From: an uncultured Clostridia bacterium
GTDB taxonomy: Bacteria; Bacillota; Clostridia; TANB77; CAG-508
Length of the DNA: 37,008 bases
Assembly: GCA_934167175.1 (NCBI GenBank)
Contig: CAKPKF010000014.1
Location: 1 to 37,008 of the forward strand
Direction: 5' to 3'
Shown here: positions 1-8,530 of the stretch, piece after piece
Layout: each line of letters begins with the position of its first letter
Numbering within the stretch: the stretch's first letter is position 1
The notes under the pieces: generated by a model
The model's input: only the letters and a program-made list of their open reading frames with translations
What the model was told of the DNA's origin: nothing
Database searches by the model: none
Made by a program: the position numbers and the translations under genes

Positions 1-694
1 TTACTGCAGTTAATATTGCTTTATTTTCTGATTTATTTCCTACTATCTTTATAACAGCTTCACTTTCATTGTCTGTAGTAAGTAAACCTCCATTAACGTT
101 TTTATAATATAGTGTTTTATCTAAATCTGCAAATGATTTTAATCCTTCTGTTAACTCATCATTTTTTGAAAAATCTATTACATATTCTTTCCCACTAGTC
201 AAATCAATTACCCCTTTTGAAGATATGTTATTATAAACATTTTCAACTTTTGTGTTAACAACAGTTCTTATTCTTTCAAGTTTAATATCTAATATTCCAC
301 TAAATTTACTTGATTCTAATTTGAATGTAGATTTACTTTCACCTACTATTGTTGTCATTGGGTAATACCAATTATTAATGTTTAATTTTACTGGCATAGA
401 GCCTACAACACTTCCAGTATCTTCAGCTGAAATTTCTTGTATTACAAATTCATAATCTGCTTCATTTAAATCAATTTTCATATTATTTGAAATATTAGCA
501 ACTAATTCATCACCTTTAAATAATTGTAATTTTCCTATTTTATTAAATTCTACATAACCATCATGAATTGTTCCACCTTTAAAATTTAATGTTACTTCAT
601 TTTTGCTTTTTGCACTTACATTGTTTATTGGAAATATTAAACTAACTAATAAGCTAAATATAAGCAATATTGATAGTGTCTTTGCTTTTGTCAT
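1..694 (-). CDS. Secreted protein of unknown function, N-terminal part
   Basis: An open frame starts at ATG 694 behind a good ribosome binding site (gggaggtg, 701-708) and runs without a stop off the left edge, giving 231 residues. The first 28 or so residues form a signal peptide: basic MTKAK, a hydrophobic stretch, then a likely cut after NVSA. The mature part is polar and beta-rich with no motif I recognise, so it is probably exported. It is divergent from the HTH regulator at 852 and shares its upstream region, which suggests, but does not prove, that the regulator controls it. The C-terminus, and any anchor, lie outside the window. Confidence 0.75.
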   Translation of the reverse strand, partial: MTKAKTLSILLIFSLLVSLIFPINNVSAKSKNEVTLNFKGGTIHDGYVEFNKIGKLQLFKGDELVANISNNMKIDLNEADYEFVIQEISAEDTGSVVGSMPVKLNINNWYYPMTTIVGESKSTFKLESSKFSGILDIKLERIRTVVNTKVENVYNNISSKGVIDLTSGKEYVIDFSKNDELTEGLKSFADLDKTLYYKNVNGGLLTTDNESEAVIKIVGNKSENKAILTAV

Positions 695-851
695 TTTTTT
701 CACCTCCCCTAATATATTTTTTTCATTCTACCACAAGTACATTTTTACTGTACTCTTTTCGCCAAAGTTTCATTGTTTTTTTGGCGATTGTCTTTTCTCC
801 ACTTTTATGCTATATTATAATCAAATTTGTATTATAATCTGGAGGTTTCTT
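695..851. promoter_or_regulatory. Divergent promoter region with an 8-bp-arm inverted repeat
   Basis: This region separates the secreted-protein gene (minus) from the two-HTH regulator (plus). A perfect inverted repeat TCGCCAAA/TTTGGCGA (759-766 and 780-787) ends directly upstream of a plausible plus-strand promoter: TTGTCT at 788-793, a 17-bp spacer and TATATT at 811-816. A smaller AGTAC/GTACT repeat lies near 737-754. Their position fits an operator for the divergent regulator; binding is inferred. Confidence 0.45.
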
Positions 852-2579
852 ATGACTTTTTGTGAACAATTAAATCATTATATAAATCAATTTGGATGCT
901 CTTCTAAGGACCTTGTAAATGCTTCAGGTCTATCTACTTCCGTTATTAGTCGTTACCGTAGAGGAGATAGAAACCCTAATATAAGAAGTAAACAATTAGA
1001 ACAATTAGTAGATGGATTATATAAAATTTCTAATGCTAAAGGATTAAATTTAACAAGAAATGAAATTTATATTACCTTATCTACCTCTTTGAATGACATC
1101 TCTATTGATTTTGAACAATTAAGTAAAAAATTTAATGAACTTATTGCAACTTTAAATATTAATATAGCTGAGTTATCTCGTTCCAGTTCTTATGATTCTT
1201 CATTACTTTCTAAAATTCGTACTGGAAATAAGACTCCCTCAAAGCCAAAAATTTTTATTGAGACTGTTTGTAATTTTGTTGTAAAAAAATATAAATCAGA
1301 AGATGATAAAAAAGCCGTATCAATTCTTATTAATTGCAGTTTAAACGATCTAAAAGATAGTTCTATCTATTATAATAAGCTATTAAACTGGTTTTCTACT
1401 AACTCATATCAATCTCATAATTATGTAGATGATTTTTTGAATAATTTAGATAGCTTTGACCTAAATGAATATATCAAAACTATACATTTTAATGAAATGA
1501 AAGTACCTACTATTCCATTTTATAAAGCAATTTCTAAAACATATTACGGTATAGAAGAAATGAAAAAAGGTGAACTAGACTTTTTTAAAGCCACTGTTCT
1601 TTCAAAGAATACTGAACCTGTTTTTATGTGTAGCGATATGCCTATGGAAGATATGGCACAAGATGTTGAATTTGGTAAAAAGTGGATGTATGCTATTGCT
1701 ATAATGTTAAAAAAAGGCTTACATTTGAACATTATTCATAATGTTGATAGACCATTTAATGAAATGATGTTAGGCTTAGAAAGTTGGCTACCAATTTATA
1801 TGACAGGTCAAGTTTCTCCGTACTTTTTAAAAGGATTACAAGATAATATATATTGTCATTTTAATTATGTATCTGGAACTGTTGCCTTATCTGGAGAATG
1901 TATTAATGGACATCATGATAAAGGTAAATATACTTTATCAACTAGTAAATCTGATATTTCATATTATAAAACAAAAGCAGATTGCTTACTAAAAAAAGCT
2001 ACTCCTCTTATGGAGATTTATAAAGAAGATTCTAAAAATGCTTATACTGCATTTTTATCTTCAAGTGTAAAAATTAAAGCTAACCGCAAAAGGATTTTAT
2101 CTTCTTTACCAATTCATACTATTTCTGATGATTTACTTTTTAGAATTTTAAAACACAATAACATTTCGGATGAAGATATAAAAAAAATACAAGAATCTGT
2201 AAAATTTCAAAAAGAAATATTAGAAAATATAACTCAAAATTATATTTTTGAAGATGAAATATCAGAACTTTCAAAAGAAGATTTCGAAAAATCTCCTCAT
2301 TCACTTTTTCTTGCAGATAACTTTTATGAAAAAAAGATTTATTATACTTATAAAGAATATTTAGAACATATAAATTTAACAAAAGAATATGAAAAATATA
2401 ATAAGAATTATAAGTTAAGTGTAAATACTAATAATACATTTAAAAATATACAAATTTTAATTTGTGAGAAAAACTGGGTTATGATTTCGAAGGCAAATAG
2501 TCCTTCTATTCACTTTGTAATTCACCATCCTAAATTACGAAATGCAATTGAAAATTTTATTCCACCTATTGTTGAATAA
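852..2579 (+). CDS. Large transcriptional regulator with two N-terminal HTH regions
   Basis: The protein has 575 residues. The start is ATG 852, 6 bases after ggagg at 841-845; the open frame extends upstream, but that part has no ribosome binding site and overlaps the divergent promoter. Residues about 10-60 read as an XRE-like helix-turn-helix (ASGLSTSVISRYRRG), and a second similar unit follows near residues 100-150 (AELSRSSSYDSSLLSKIRTG). The remaining 400 or so residues are soluble, with no membrane segment and no motif I can name; they may be a sensor or a helical repeat domain. It probably regulates the divergent secreted protein and itself. The two-HTH reading is fairly safe; the target is inferred. 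Confidence 0.75.
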   Translation: MTFCEQLNHYINQFGCSSKDLVNASGLSTSVISRYRRGDRNPNIRSKQLEQLVDGLYKISNAKGLNLTRNEIYITLSTSLNDISIDFEQLSKKFNELIATLNINIAELSRSSSYDSSLLSKIRTGNKTPSKPKIFIETVCNFVVKKYKSEDDKKAVSILINCSLNDLKDSSIYYNKLLNWFSTNSYQSHNYVDDFLNNLDSFDLNEYIKTIHFNEMKVPTIPFYKAISKTYYGIEEMKKGELDFFKATVLSKNTEPVFMCSDMPMEDMAQDVEFGKKWMYAIAIMLKKGLHLNIIHNVDRPFNEMMLGLESWLPIYMTGQVSPYFLKGLQDNIYCHFNYVSGTVALSGECINGHHDKGKYTLSTSKSDISYYKTKADCLLKKATPLMEIYKEDSKNAYTAFLSSSVKIKANRKRILSSLPIHTISDDLLFRILKHNNISDEDIKKIQESVKFQKEILENITQNYIFEDEISELSKEDFEKSPHSLFLADNFYEKKIYYTYKEYLEHINLTKEYEKYNKNYKLSVNTNNTFKNIQILICEKNWVMISKANSPSIHFVIHHPKLRNAIENFIPPIVE

Positions 2580-2587
2580 AAAATCAG

Positions 2588-2620
2588 TAAAGAACTACTC
2601 TAGAGTAGTTCTTTATTGTG
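2588..2620 (+). terminator. Rho-independent terminator between convergent genes
   Basis: A perfect 12-bp stem (2588-2599 with 2604-2615) has a CTAG loop, lies 9 bases after the regulator stop and is followed by a short T-rich stretch. It may also act for rlmD, which ends at 2672 on the other strand. Confidence 0.8.
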
Positions 2621-2671
2621 TTTGAAATTTATAAAGATAATTAATTTTTATTTTCATATTATTTCAGTAGC

Positions 2672-4036
2672 TTACTTACGACATAGCACCGCAACACACT
2701 CAACGTGTCCTGTGAAAGGGAACATATCTACTGGTTGTATTTCTTTTATATCATATTCTTTTTCTAATTCCTTCAAATCTCTTGCTAGAGTTGCTGGATT
2801 ACAGCTTATATATATAACTTTTTCTGGCTTAATTTCTATTATATTTTTCAAAGTTGTGCCATCTAATCCTTTTCTAGGTGGATCTACACATATAACATTT
2901 GGTTTTACATCATTTTCTCTTAATATTCTATCAAATGTTGACTCTACATCTCCTGCATAGAATTCTACATTTTCTACTCCATTTATTCTTGCATTTTCTT
3001 TTGCATCATTTATTGCCTGTTCTACGATTTCTATTCCATAAACTTTTTTACTGTGTTTTGCTAAAAATATTGATATTGTTCCTATTCCACAATATAAATC
3101 AAAAACAGTTTCTTTTCCTGTTAAATTGCTTTTTTCTATTGCTATATTATACAATACTTCTGTTTGAACTGGATTTGTCTGATAAAATGACATTGGCGAT
3201 ATTTTAAATTTATAATCCCCTAATATGTCTGTTATATACCCATTACCATATAAATTTGCGTTCTCTTTGCCAAGTATTACATTAGTATTTTTATTATTTA
3301 TATTTTTGACTATTGTTTTTATATTTGGAAATTTCTCTATTAGTTTATTGCATAATTCTTTTTCCTTTGGAATATTTTTTGAATTTACTACCAATATACA
3401 CATTATTTGATTAGTTTGAATTCCTATTTTTATTACAATATGTCTAAATAGTCCTTTTATTGTTTTTTCATTATATACAGATATATTATTTGTTTTTATG
3501 AATTCAAAAATAAATTTTGCAATCTCTTCTGATATTGGATTTTGAATTAAGCAATTATCCATTTCTATGATCTCATGGCTTCTATTGGCATATATTCCTA
3601 ACTTTGCTTTTCCTTCTTTGTCCAATCCTAATGGATACTGTGCTTTATTTCTATAGTGATATGGATTTCCCATTCCTATTGTTTTGTTTACCTGTACATT
3701 TTGTTCTAGATTTTTATTAACTAGATTTTGAACTGTGTTTTGTTTTATGTTTAATGTTTCTTCATAATTTATATGTCTTAAATTGCATCCACCACATCTT
3801 TTATATGTACTACAATTTACTTCTTCTCTATACTCTGATTTTTTTATTATTTCTATAATTTTTCCAAATGCATGTGATGATAACACTTTTACTATATGTA
3901 TTTTTACTTTTTCGCCTTTTATTGCTCCTGGCACAAATACTGCAAAATCATCTATTTTACATATTCCTTCTCCTTGATAACCATTATCTAGTATTTCTAC
4001 TATATACTGTTCATTCTTTTTTATTGGTATATTTAT
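2672..4036 (-). CDS. rlmD: 23S rRNA (uracil-5-)-methyltransferase, RlmD/RumA family, with apparent ATA start
   Basis: The enzyme transfers a methyl group from SAM to C5 of a uridine in 23S rRNA (U1939 in the E. coli family member). Residues 1-60 form a TRAM RNA-binding domain (YIVEILDNGYQGEG). Cys75, Cys81 and Cys84 (CSTYKRCGGC), with a later Cys in EMDNCLIQNP, match the [4Fe-4S] ligands of RumA. The SAM site is FDLYCGIGTISIFLA, and VDPPRKGLD and YISCNPATLARDL carry the usual methyltransferase motifs, the latter with the catalytic Cys. The frame is clearly coding up to a TAA at 4039-4037 but has no ATG, GTG or TTG until GTG 3934, inside the TRAM domain. ATA at 4036 lies 6 bases after gagaggtg and matches the expected Met position (then NIPIKKNE). 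RlmCD-like dual specificity cannot be excluded. Confidence 0.88.
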   Translation of the reverse strand: MNIPIKKNEQYIVEILDNGYQGEGICKIDDFAVFVPGAIKGEKVKIHIVKVLSSHAFGKIIEIIKKSEYREEVNCSTYKRCGGCNLRHINYEETLNIKQNTVQNLVNKNLEQNVQVNKTIGMGNPYHYRNKAQYPLGLDKEGKAKLGIYANRSHEIIEMDNCLIQNPISEEIAKFIFEFIKTNNISVYNEKTIKGLFRHIVIKIGIQTNQIMCILVVNSKNIPKEKELCNKLIEKFPNIKTIVKNINNKNTNVILGKENANLYGNGYITDILGDYKFKISPMSFYQTNPVQTEVLYNIAIEKSNLTGKETVFDLYCGIGTISIFLAKHSKKVYGIEIVEQAINDAKENARINGVENVEFYAGDVESTFDRILRENDVKPNVICVDPPRKGLDGTTLKNIIEIKPEKVIYISCNPATLARDLKELEKEYDIKEIQPVDMFPFTGHVECVAVLCRK

Positions 4037-4121
4037 TTAAATCACCTCTCCATTATAATATTTATTCAATGTAACATAAAATTGCCAAAATTGCAACACT
4101 TTTAGTGTTATTATGTAAATA

Positions 4122-4145
4122 GAGAGCATATTTCATAATGCTCTC
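4122..4145 (-). terminator. Hairpin terminator after the GDSL surface protein
   Basis: An 8-bp perfect stem (gagagcat/atgctctc, 4122-4129 with 4138-4145) follows the stop at 4153 on the minus strand. The T tract is weak (ctattt). A second small repeat, AACACT/AGTGTT, lies at 4095-4109. Confidence 0.55.
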
Positions 4146-4152
4146 CTTAGAT

Positions 4153-6411
4153 TTAATATTTTATATCTTTATTTTTTTGCATCCATCTAAATAGTGCTAT
4201 TGCAACACAGACTGCTATTATAAATAATGTTCCTATTATTTTTGACATTCCTGTAAAAGGAAGATTTCCTGTTGGAAGTTTGTCATCTCTTACTGTATTA
4301 TTATTATTATTTTGATTTGTGTTATTATTTCCAGTACTATTGTTATTATTGTTATCTTCTTCTTTTACAATATTAAATGTCTTCGTTGTTGTTCCAGTGT
4401 AATTTCCTATTCCCACTATTTCTATTGTCGCAGTTCCAACTGATTTGTTTGATGTATATTTTATAGTATAATCTGTTCCTTCTTGTAGAGTTATTCCATC
4501 ACTTTGAATTACTACACTTGGTTGAATTTCTTTACCTGTGTATGTTTGATCTTCTATATCTAATATGGTAACATTTTTTATTTCTTTTGCCACTATATTG
4601 AAGTTTTTTTCTACACTTCCAGTATAGTTTCCTATTCCTTTTACTGTTATCTTAGCTGTTCCTACATTCATATTTTCTGAGTAGTTTATTGTATAATCTG
4701 TATCTTTTATTAATACTGTATCTCCATCTTTTATTCTAATTTCTGGTGTTATTAATTTTCCTGTATATATTTTATCTTCTACATTATCAAAAGTTAATGA
4801 AGCTATATCTTTAGAATTATTGCCATCATTTTCTATTATGTTAAAATTTTTATCTGCTGTTCCAGTATAGTTTCCTATTCCTTCTACTGTTATTGTTGCT
4901 TCTCCAACATTTATATTGTTTTTATATGAAACTGTGTAATCTGTGCCTTCTACCAATTTTGCTGAACCATCTGTTACTGATACAGTAGGCTGAATTGCTT
5001 GTCCTGTATATGTTTGATTTTCTATATCTTGTATTGTTGCTAAACTTATATTTTTAGGAATAATTTTAAAATTCTTTGTGGCTTCTCCTGTGTAATTTCC
5101 TATTCCTCTAATTGTTATTTCAGCTTGTCCTACATTTATATTATTGTTATATGATAATTCATAATCCGTATCTTTTACTAATTCTGTATTTCCATCTTTT
5201 ATCTCGATATCAGGTGTTATTTTTATCCCTGTATATGTTTGATTTTCTATTTGCCCAATAGTTGCTTCTGAAATTTCTTTTTTTGCTACTGTTTTATTCA
5301 CTATATTAAATGTCTTTGTAGTTTCTCCTGTGTAATTCCCTATTCCAAGGATTTTAACTGTTGCTTCTCCAACATTAATATTCTCGCTATATGAAACTGT
5401 ATAGTCAGTATCTTTTACCAATGTATTATTTCCATCTTTTATAATAATTTCTGGTGTTATGGCTTGACCAGTATATTCTTGATCACTAATATCACTTATT
5501 GTAAGTGTTGCTATATCTTTTTTCTCTGTATCTTCTATTGATTCTAATACATCTACAATTTTGCTATATATTACTTCATGTCCTGCAGCATTTGGATGTG
5601 GATCAACATTTAAATTAGAAATTGATATATTGACATTTGTTATTCGTGGGTTTGTAGTATTAAATGCTTCATATATTTTAGCTATTTTGTATTCCTTTTC
5701 AGAGTTACTTTGAGTTGTTAAAATATTATTTAATTTCTTTATTTGTTCATCTACATACCCGCCTAAATCATAGCTTGCTAAAGCAATTTCATAATATGGA
5801 TTATAAAATTCTGTTGCAATTATTTGTATGTCTGGATTTATTTGTTTTATATACTCTACCGAATTTTTCCAATTAGTTTCATAACTAGCTATTGCTCTTT
5901 CTATTTCTACTTTCATTTCTTCTGAAGTAAATTTATTATAAATGCTTGTTAACATTTGTACTTTTTCTGTCATACTTGCAGCTAAAAATGTGCTTTGAAC
6001 TTTACTTACAAAGTCTGGGTCTCCCTGAGTAACGCCTGTAACTTCTGCAACAGTTTTAGTTACCAAACCAAGTAGTTCATTAGAACCTATTGAAACCGTT
6101 AATAGTTCTGCTTTTTTTATAGCATTAGTATACTCATCTTCTTGTATTTTCTGATAAAATTCTGCACATGTCATACCTGAAACAGCAAGGTTATTAAAAT
6201 TGTCTGTGCTTATATTACATTTTCCTCTAACTTTTTGTGCATAGCTTTCTGTATCCTTGTTTTCTAACCCATATCCATATGCTATACTATCACCTAGTGC
6301 CACATATGTTTTATAATCTGTCTTTGCCATTGATATTACTGGGCACATATGAATTATCATTAAAATTGTTATAATCATTAAACTTATGCTTTTATTTAAT
6401 ATTCTCTTCAT
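4153..6411 (-). CDS. Cell-wall-anchored GDSL/SGNH-family lipase/esterase with five Ig-like repeats
   Basis: The protein has 752 residues and starts at ATG 6411, 7 bases after gaggtg; an upstream in-frame TTG (6426) is too close to the ribosome binding site. A signal peptide ends near ISMAKT. The SGNH hydrolase domain follows (about residues 32-295): ALGDSIAYG holds the nucleophile Ser, SIGSNELL is the block with Gly/Asn, and DPHPNAAGHEV gives the Asp-x-x-His pair. Five repeats of about 77 residues (about 299-683) each hold YTG..I.P, DTDY or GTDY, and GIGNYTG. After an Asn-rich linker, LPFTG (residues 717-721), a hydrophobic segment and a basic tail form a sortase anchor. The enzyme is probably displayed on the wall and cleaves an ester in glycans or lipids; the substrate is unknown. 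Confidence 0.88.
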   Translation of the reverse strand: MKRILNKSISLMIITILMIIHMCPVISMAKTDYKTYVALGDSIAYGYGLENKDTESYAQKVRGKCNISTDNFNNLAVSGMTCAEFYQKIQEDEYTNAIKKAELLTVSIGSNELLGLVTKTVAEVTGVTQGDPDFVSKVQSTFLAASMTEKVQMLTSIYNKFTSEEMKVEIERAIASYETNWKNSVEYIKQINPDIQIIATEFYNPYYEIALASYDLGGYVDEQIKKLNNILTTQSNSEKEYKIAKIYEAFNTTNPRITNVNISISNLNVDPHPNAAGHEVIYSKIVDVLESIEDTEKKDIATLTISDISDQEYTGQAITPEIIIKDGNNTLVKDTDYTVSYSENINVGEATVKILGIGNYTGETTKTFNIVNKTVAKKEISEATIGQIENQTYTGIKITPDIEIKDGNTELVKDTDYELSYNNNINVGQAEITIRGIGNYTGEATKNFKIIPKNISLATIQDIENQTYTGQAIQPTVSVTDGSAKLVEGTDYTVSYKNNINVGEATITVEGIGNYTGTADKNFNIIENDGNNSKDIASLTFDNVEDKIYTGKLITPEIRIKDGDTVLIKDTDYTINYSENMNVGTAKITVKGIGNYTGSVEKNFNIVAKEIKNVTILDIEDQTYTGKEIQPSVVIQSDGITLQEGTDYTIKYTSNKSVGTATIEIVGIGNYTGTTTKTFNIVKEEDNNNNNSTGNNNTNQNNNNNTVRDDKLPTGNLPFTGMSKIIGTLFIIAVCVAIALFRWMQKNKDIKY
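4365..5517 (-). repeat. Five in-frame tandem repeats of about 77 codons in the GDSL protein
   Basis: Five diverged copies encode the pattern of IENQTYTG, a Pro two to four residues on, KDG, DTDYT, NINVG, GIGNYTG and FNI. They read as bacterial Ig-like beta-sandwich stalk modules. The DNA copies are similar enough for unequal recombination to change their number. Confidence 0.85.
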
Positions 6412-6508
6412 CTTAATACACCTCAATATTACTATATCAAAGTTTAAAGTTTATATCAATTAACCTAATTTTAAATTTGCATTACAAAAATATTACAATA
6501 TTATTACT

Positions 6509-7567
6509 TTAGTAATTTTTGTTTGTTTTTTTATTGTATTTCGCAATTTCCTTAAACTTATTTTTCTTTTCTTTCAAATATCCTTCTGCATCATTATTAT
6601 ATTCAGATTCTTTTTTTAATTTCAAATATGCATTATATCTTTCTACTGATAACTCTCCATTTTCAATAGCTTTTAACACCATACATCCAGGTTCATTTGT
6701 GTGTGTACAATCTGAAAATTTACACATTCCTAAAAAGTTTTCTACATCCTCAAATGTTTTTTCAAGTCCTTCTTCGCAGTTCCACATTCCAAGTTCTCTC
6801 ATTCCTGGTGTATCAATTATCATTGTTCCATTTGGTAACATTAACAACTCTCTATTAGTTGTTGTATGCCTTCCTCTTGAATCTGCATCTCTTATTTCAC
6901 TTGTTTTCATCACTTCTTTTCCCATTAGTTCATTAACCAATGTAGATTTTCCTACTCCTGAAGAACCTAAAAATACAATTGTATTTCCTTTTTGAAAATA
7001 CTTATTTAAATTTTCTAGTCCTTCCTTCTTCTTACAACTTATTGCATATATATCTACACCAATAGCTATGTTCTCTACTTTTGCAATATATTCTTCGGGT
7101 TCTTCTACTAAATCACTCTTAGTAAGTACTATTACTGGTATAGCTCCTGAATTCCATGCTAAACTTAAATATCTTTCTATTCTTCTTAAATTAAAATTTT
7201 CATTTAATGATTGCATTATAAAAACATAATCAAAATTTGCTGCTACCAGTTGCTCATGTTGTTTGTGCATTTCATGATTTCTGTCCGCAGAAGCAGATGC
7301 CCTTGAAAAAGAACTTTCTCTTTTTAATGTTTCTAATATTAAACTGTCTCCCGCATCATTCCAATCTACTAAAACAAAATCTCCTATTGTAGGATATATT
7401 GAGTTAGGATTATCATAATAACTGCCTTTTTTTAATCTTGCATATGTTTTTCCCTTATTACATATAATTTCATATCTATCTCTGTATGTTGTTATTATTC
7501 TTGCTGGTATCCCAATACCTATATTTGTATAATTTTCTTCTTTAAATCCATAATCTTTTATATTCAT
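6509..7567 (-). CDS. rsgA: Ribosome small-subunit-dependent GTPase A
   Basis: RsgA is a circularly permuted GTPase that acts late in 30S subunit assembly. In this 352-residue protein an N-terminal OB-fold region (about 1-85) comes first, then G4 TKSD (near 150), the P-loop GSSGVGKST (near 205) and the G3 motif DTPGMREL (near 255), which is the permuted order. The C-terminal zinc site is C..x4..C.H.....C in CKFSDCTHTNEPGC. Length and order are those of the family. The start ATG 7567 follows aggag of the upstream gene's end by 6 bases. It is the last gene of a run that begins with the TetR gene at 9832, and the stop of the 36-residue gene abuts its ribosome binding site, so the two are probably co-translated. 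Confidence 0.96.
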   Translation of the reverse strand: MNIKDYGFKEENYTNIGIGIPARIITTYRDRYEIICNKGKTYARLKKGSYYDNPNSIYPTIGDFVLVDWNDAGDSLILETLKRESSFSRASASADRNHEMHKQHEQLVAANFDYVFIMQSLNENFNLRRIERYLSLAWNSGAIPVIVLTKSDLVEEPEEYIAKVENIAIGVDIYAISCKKKEGLENLNKYFQKGNTIVFLGSSGVGKSTLVNELMGKEVMKTSEIRDADSRGRHTTTNRELLMLPNGTMIIDTPGMRELGMWNCEEGLEKTFEDVENFLGMCKFSDCTHTNEPGCMVLKAIENGELSVERYNAYLKLKKESEYNNDAEGYLKEKKNKFKEIAKYNKKTNKNY

Positions 7568-7576
7568 TTTTTTCTC

Positions 7577-7687
7577 CTATTTTTTATCTTGGTTTGAAGT
7601 ATTATTATTTTTTTTATTTAGCCATATAGCAATAGCACATATAATTATTGCTAATGCAAGATCACCGATTATATATAAACCTTTCAT
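7577..7687 (-). CDS. 36-residue single-pass membrane peptide
   Basis: ATG 7687 follows gaggggag by 7 bases and the frame ends at TAG 7577-7579. The peptide starts MKGLYIIGDLALAIIICAIA, continues IWLNKK and ends in a polar tail (NNNTSNQDKK), so it is one membrane helix with a short charged C-terminus. It lies 21 bases after the DUF4097 gene and its stop overlaps the ribosome binding region of rsgA. The strong ribosome binding site and tight fit between neighbours support a real gene. I recognise no family; a link to the envelope genes upstream is only contextual. Confidence 0.7.
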   Translation of the reverse strand: MKGLYIIGDLALAIIICAIAIWLNKKNNNTSNQDKK

Positions 7688-7708
7688 TTTTCTTTCTCCC
7701 CTCTTTTA

Positions 7709-8530
7709 TTATATTTTATCATTAGTATCAAAATCTACTTTAATATTTCCTATTCCTCCATTAATTTCAACAGTATTTTCTCCATCTCCAATTGTTTCAT
7801 TATCTGAAACCAATTTATTGTCTATTTTGACATCCACTACACCTTTATTTACTTTAATTTTATATTCTTCTTTTTGTCCAATTAAATTTAATTTAACTTC
7901 TCCTATGCCAGTATCAATTTTACTATTTCCAACTATTTTTGATGTAATATCTGTTTTTCCAACTCCAATGTCAAAGTCTAAATCTTTAATTTTTCCATTG
8001 TTTATTGTAAGATTTCCAGCTCCTGTATTTATTTTTGTATCTTTTGAAACTATTTTTTTAATTACAGTATTACCTGCACCAAAATTCATTTTTAATTTAT
8101 CTGCAACTATATTTTCAATATCTACATTACCTGCTCCCGTGTTAATTCTTGCAACTTCAAATTTTAAATTTTCTGGTATATATACAATTATTTCTTCGTT
8201 ATTGTTTTTTGAAAACCATTTATTTTTTTCTGTAATTTTTAACTTGTTTCCATCTTGTATACACTCTATATTTTTACTATTAGTTTTAGCTAAGAAATTA
8301 TCGCCTTTTTGCAATTTTAAATTAGTGTACTTTAAATTTATATCTAGACAACTAGATGTATCTTTAAATTCTAGTTCCTTCATATTTGCTGTATTATTTT
8401 CACCACTTTTTAGTCCTAAAGCAGTTACCAATCCATAAATTCCACTTAATATTGCAGATATTATTGTAAATGTTAGAAAAATAGCAAATGCCATTGCCAA
8501 ATTTTTTATTATCTTTTGAGCTGTTGTCAT
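7709..8530 (-). CDS. DUF4097-type beta-repeat envelope protein (LiaG-like)
   Basis: The protein has 273 residues. One membrane segment lies near residues 12-36 (MAFAIFLTFTIISAILSGI); the rest is predicted outside. It is a chain of short beta repeats with recurring INTGAGN and DTGIG turns (about residues 120-230), as in DUF4097/LiaG proteins of envelope-stress operons. ATG 8530 overlaps the TGA of the upstream LiaF-like gene (ATGA), so the two are translationally coupled. The function is unknown; association with cell-envelope stress is known for relatives and inferred here. Confidence 0.8.
   Translation of the reverse strand: MTTAQKIIKNLAMAFAIFLTFTIISAILSGIYGLVTALGLKSGENNTANMKELEFKDTSSCLDINLKYTNLKLQKGDNFLAKTNSKNIECIQDGNKLKITEKNKWFSKNNNEEIIVYIPENLKFEVARINTGAGNVDIENIVADKLKMNFGAGNTVIKKIVSKDTKINTGAGNLTINNGKIKDLDFDIGVGKTDITSKIVGNSKIDTGIGEVKLNLIGQKEEYKIKVNKGVVDVKIDNKLVSDNETIGDGENTVEINGGIGNIKVDFDTNDKI

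Noticed and set aside
3932..3934. GTG as the start of rlmD
   Set aside because: It cuts the TRAM domain in half, and the upstream part is clearly coding with a good ribosome binding site at 4043-4050.
4365..5517. Repeated DNA as CRISPR or satellite
   Set aside because: The repeats are in frame, about 230 bases long and diverged, encoding Ig-like protein domains.
6519..8438. Long plus-strand frames opposite rsgA and the DUF4097 gene
   Set aside because: Serine/phenylalanine-rich shadow translations of real genes, without start signals.
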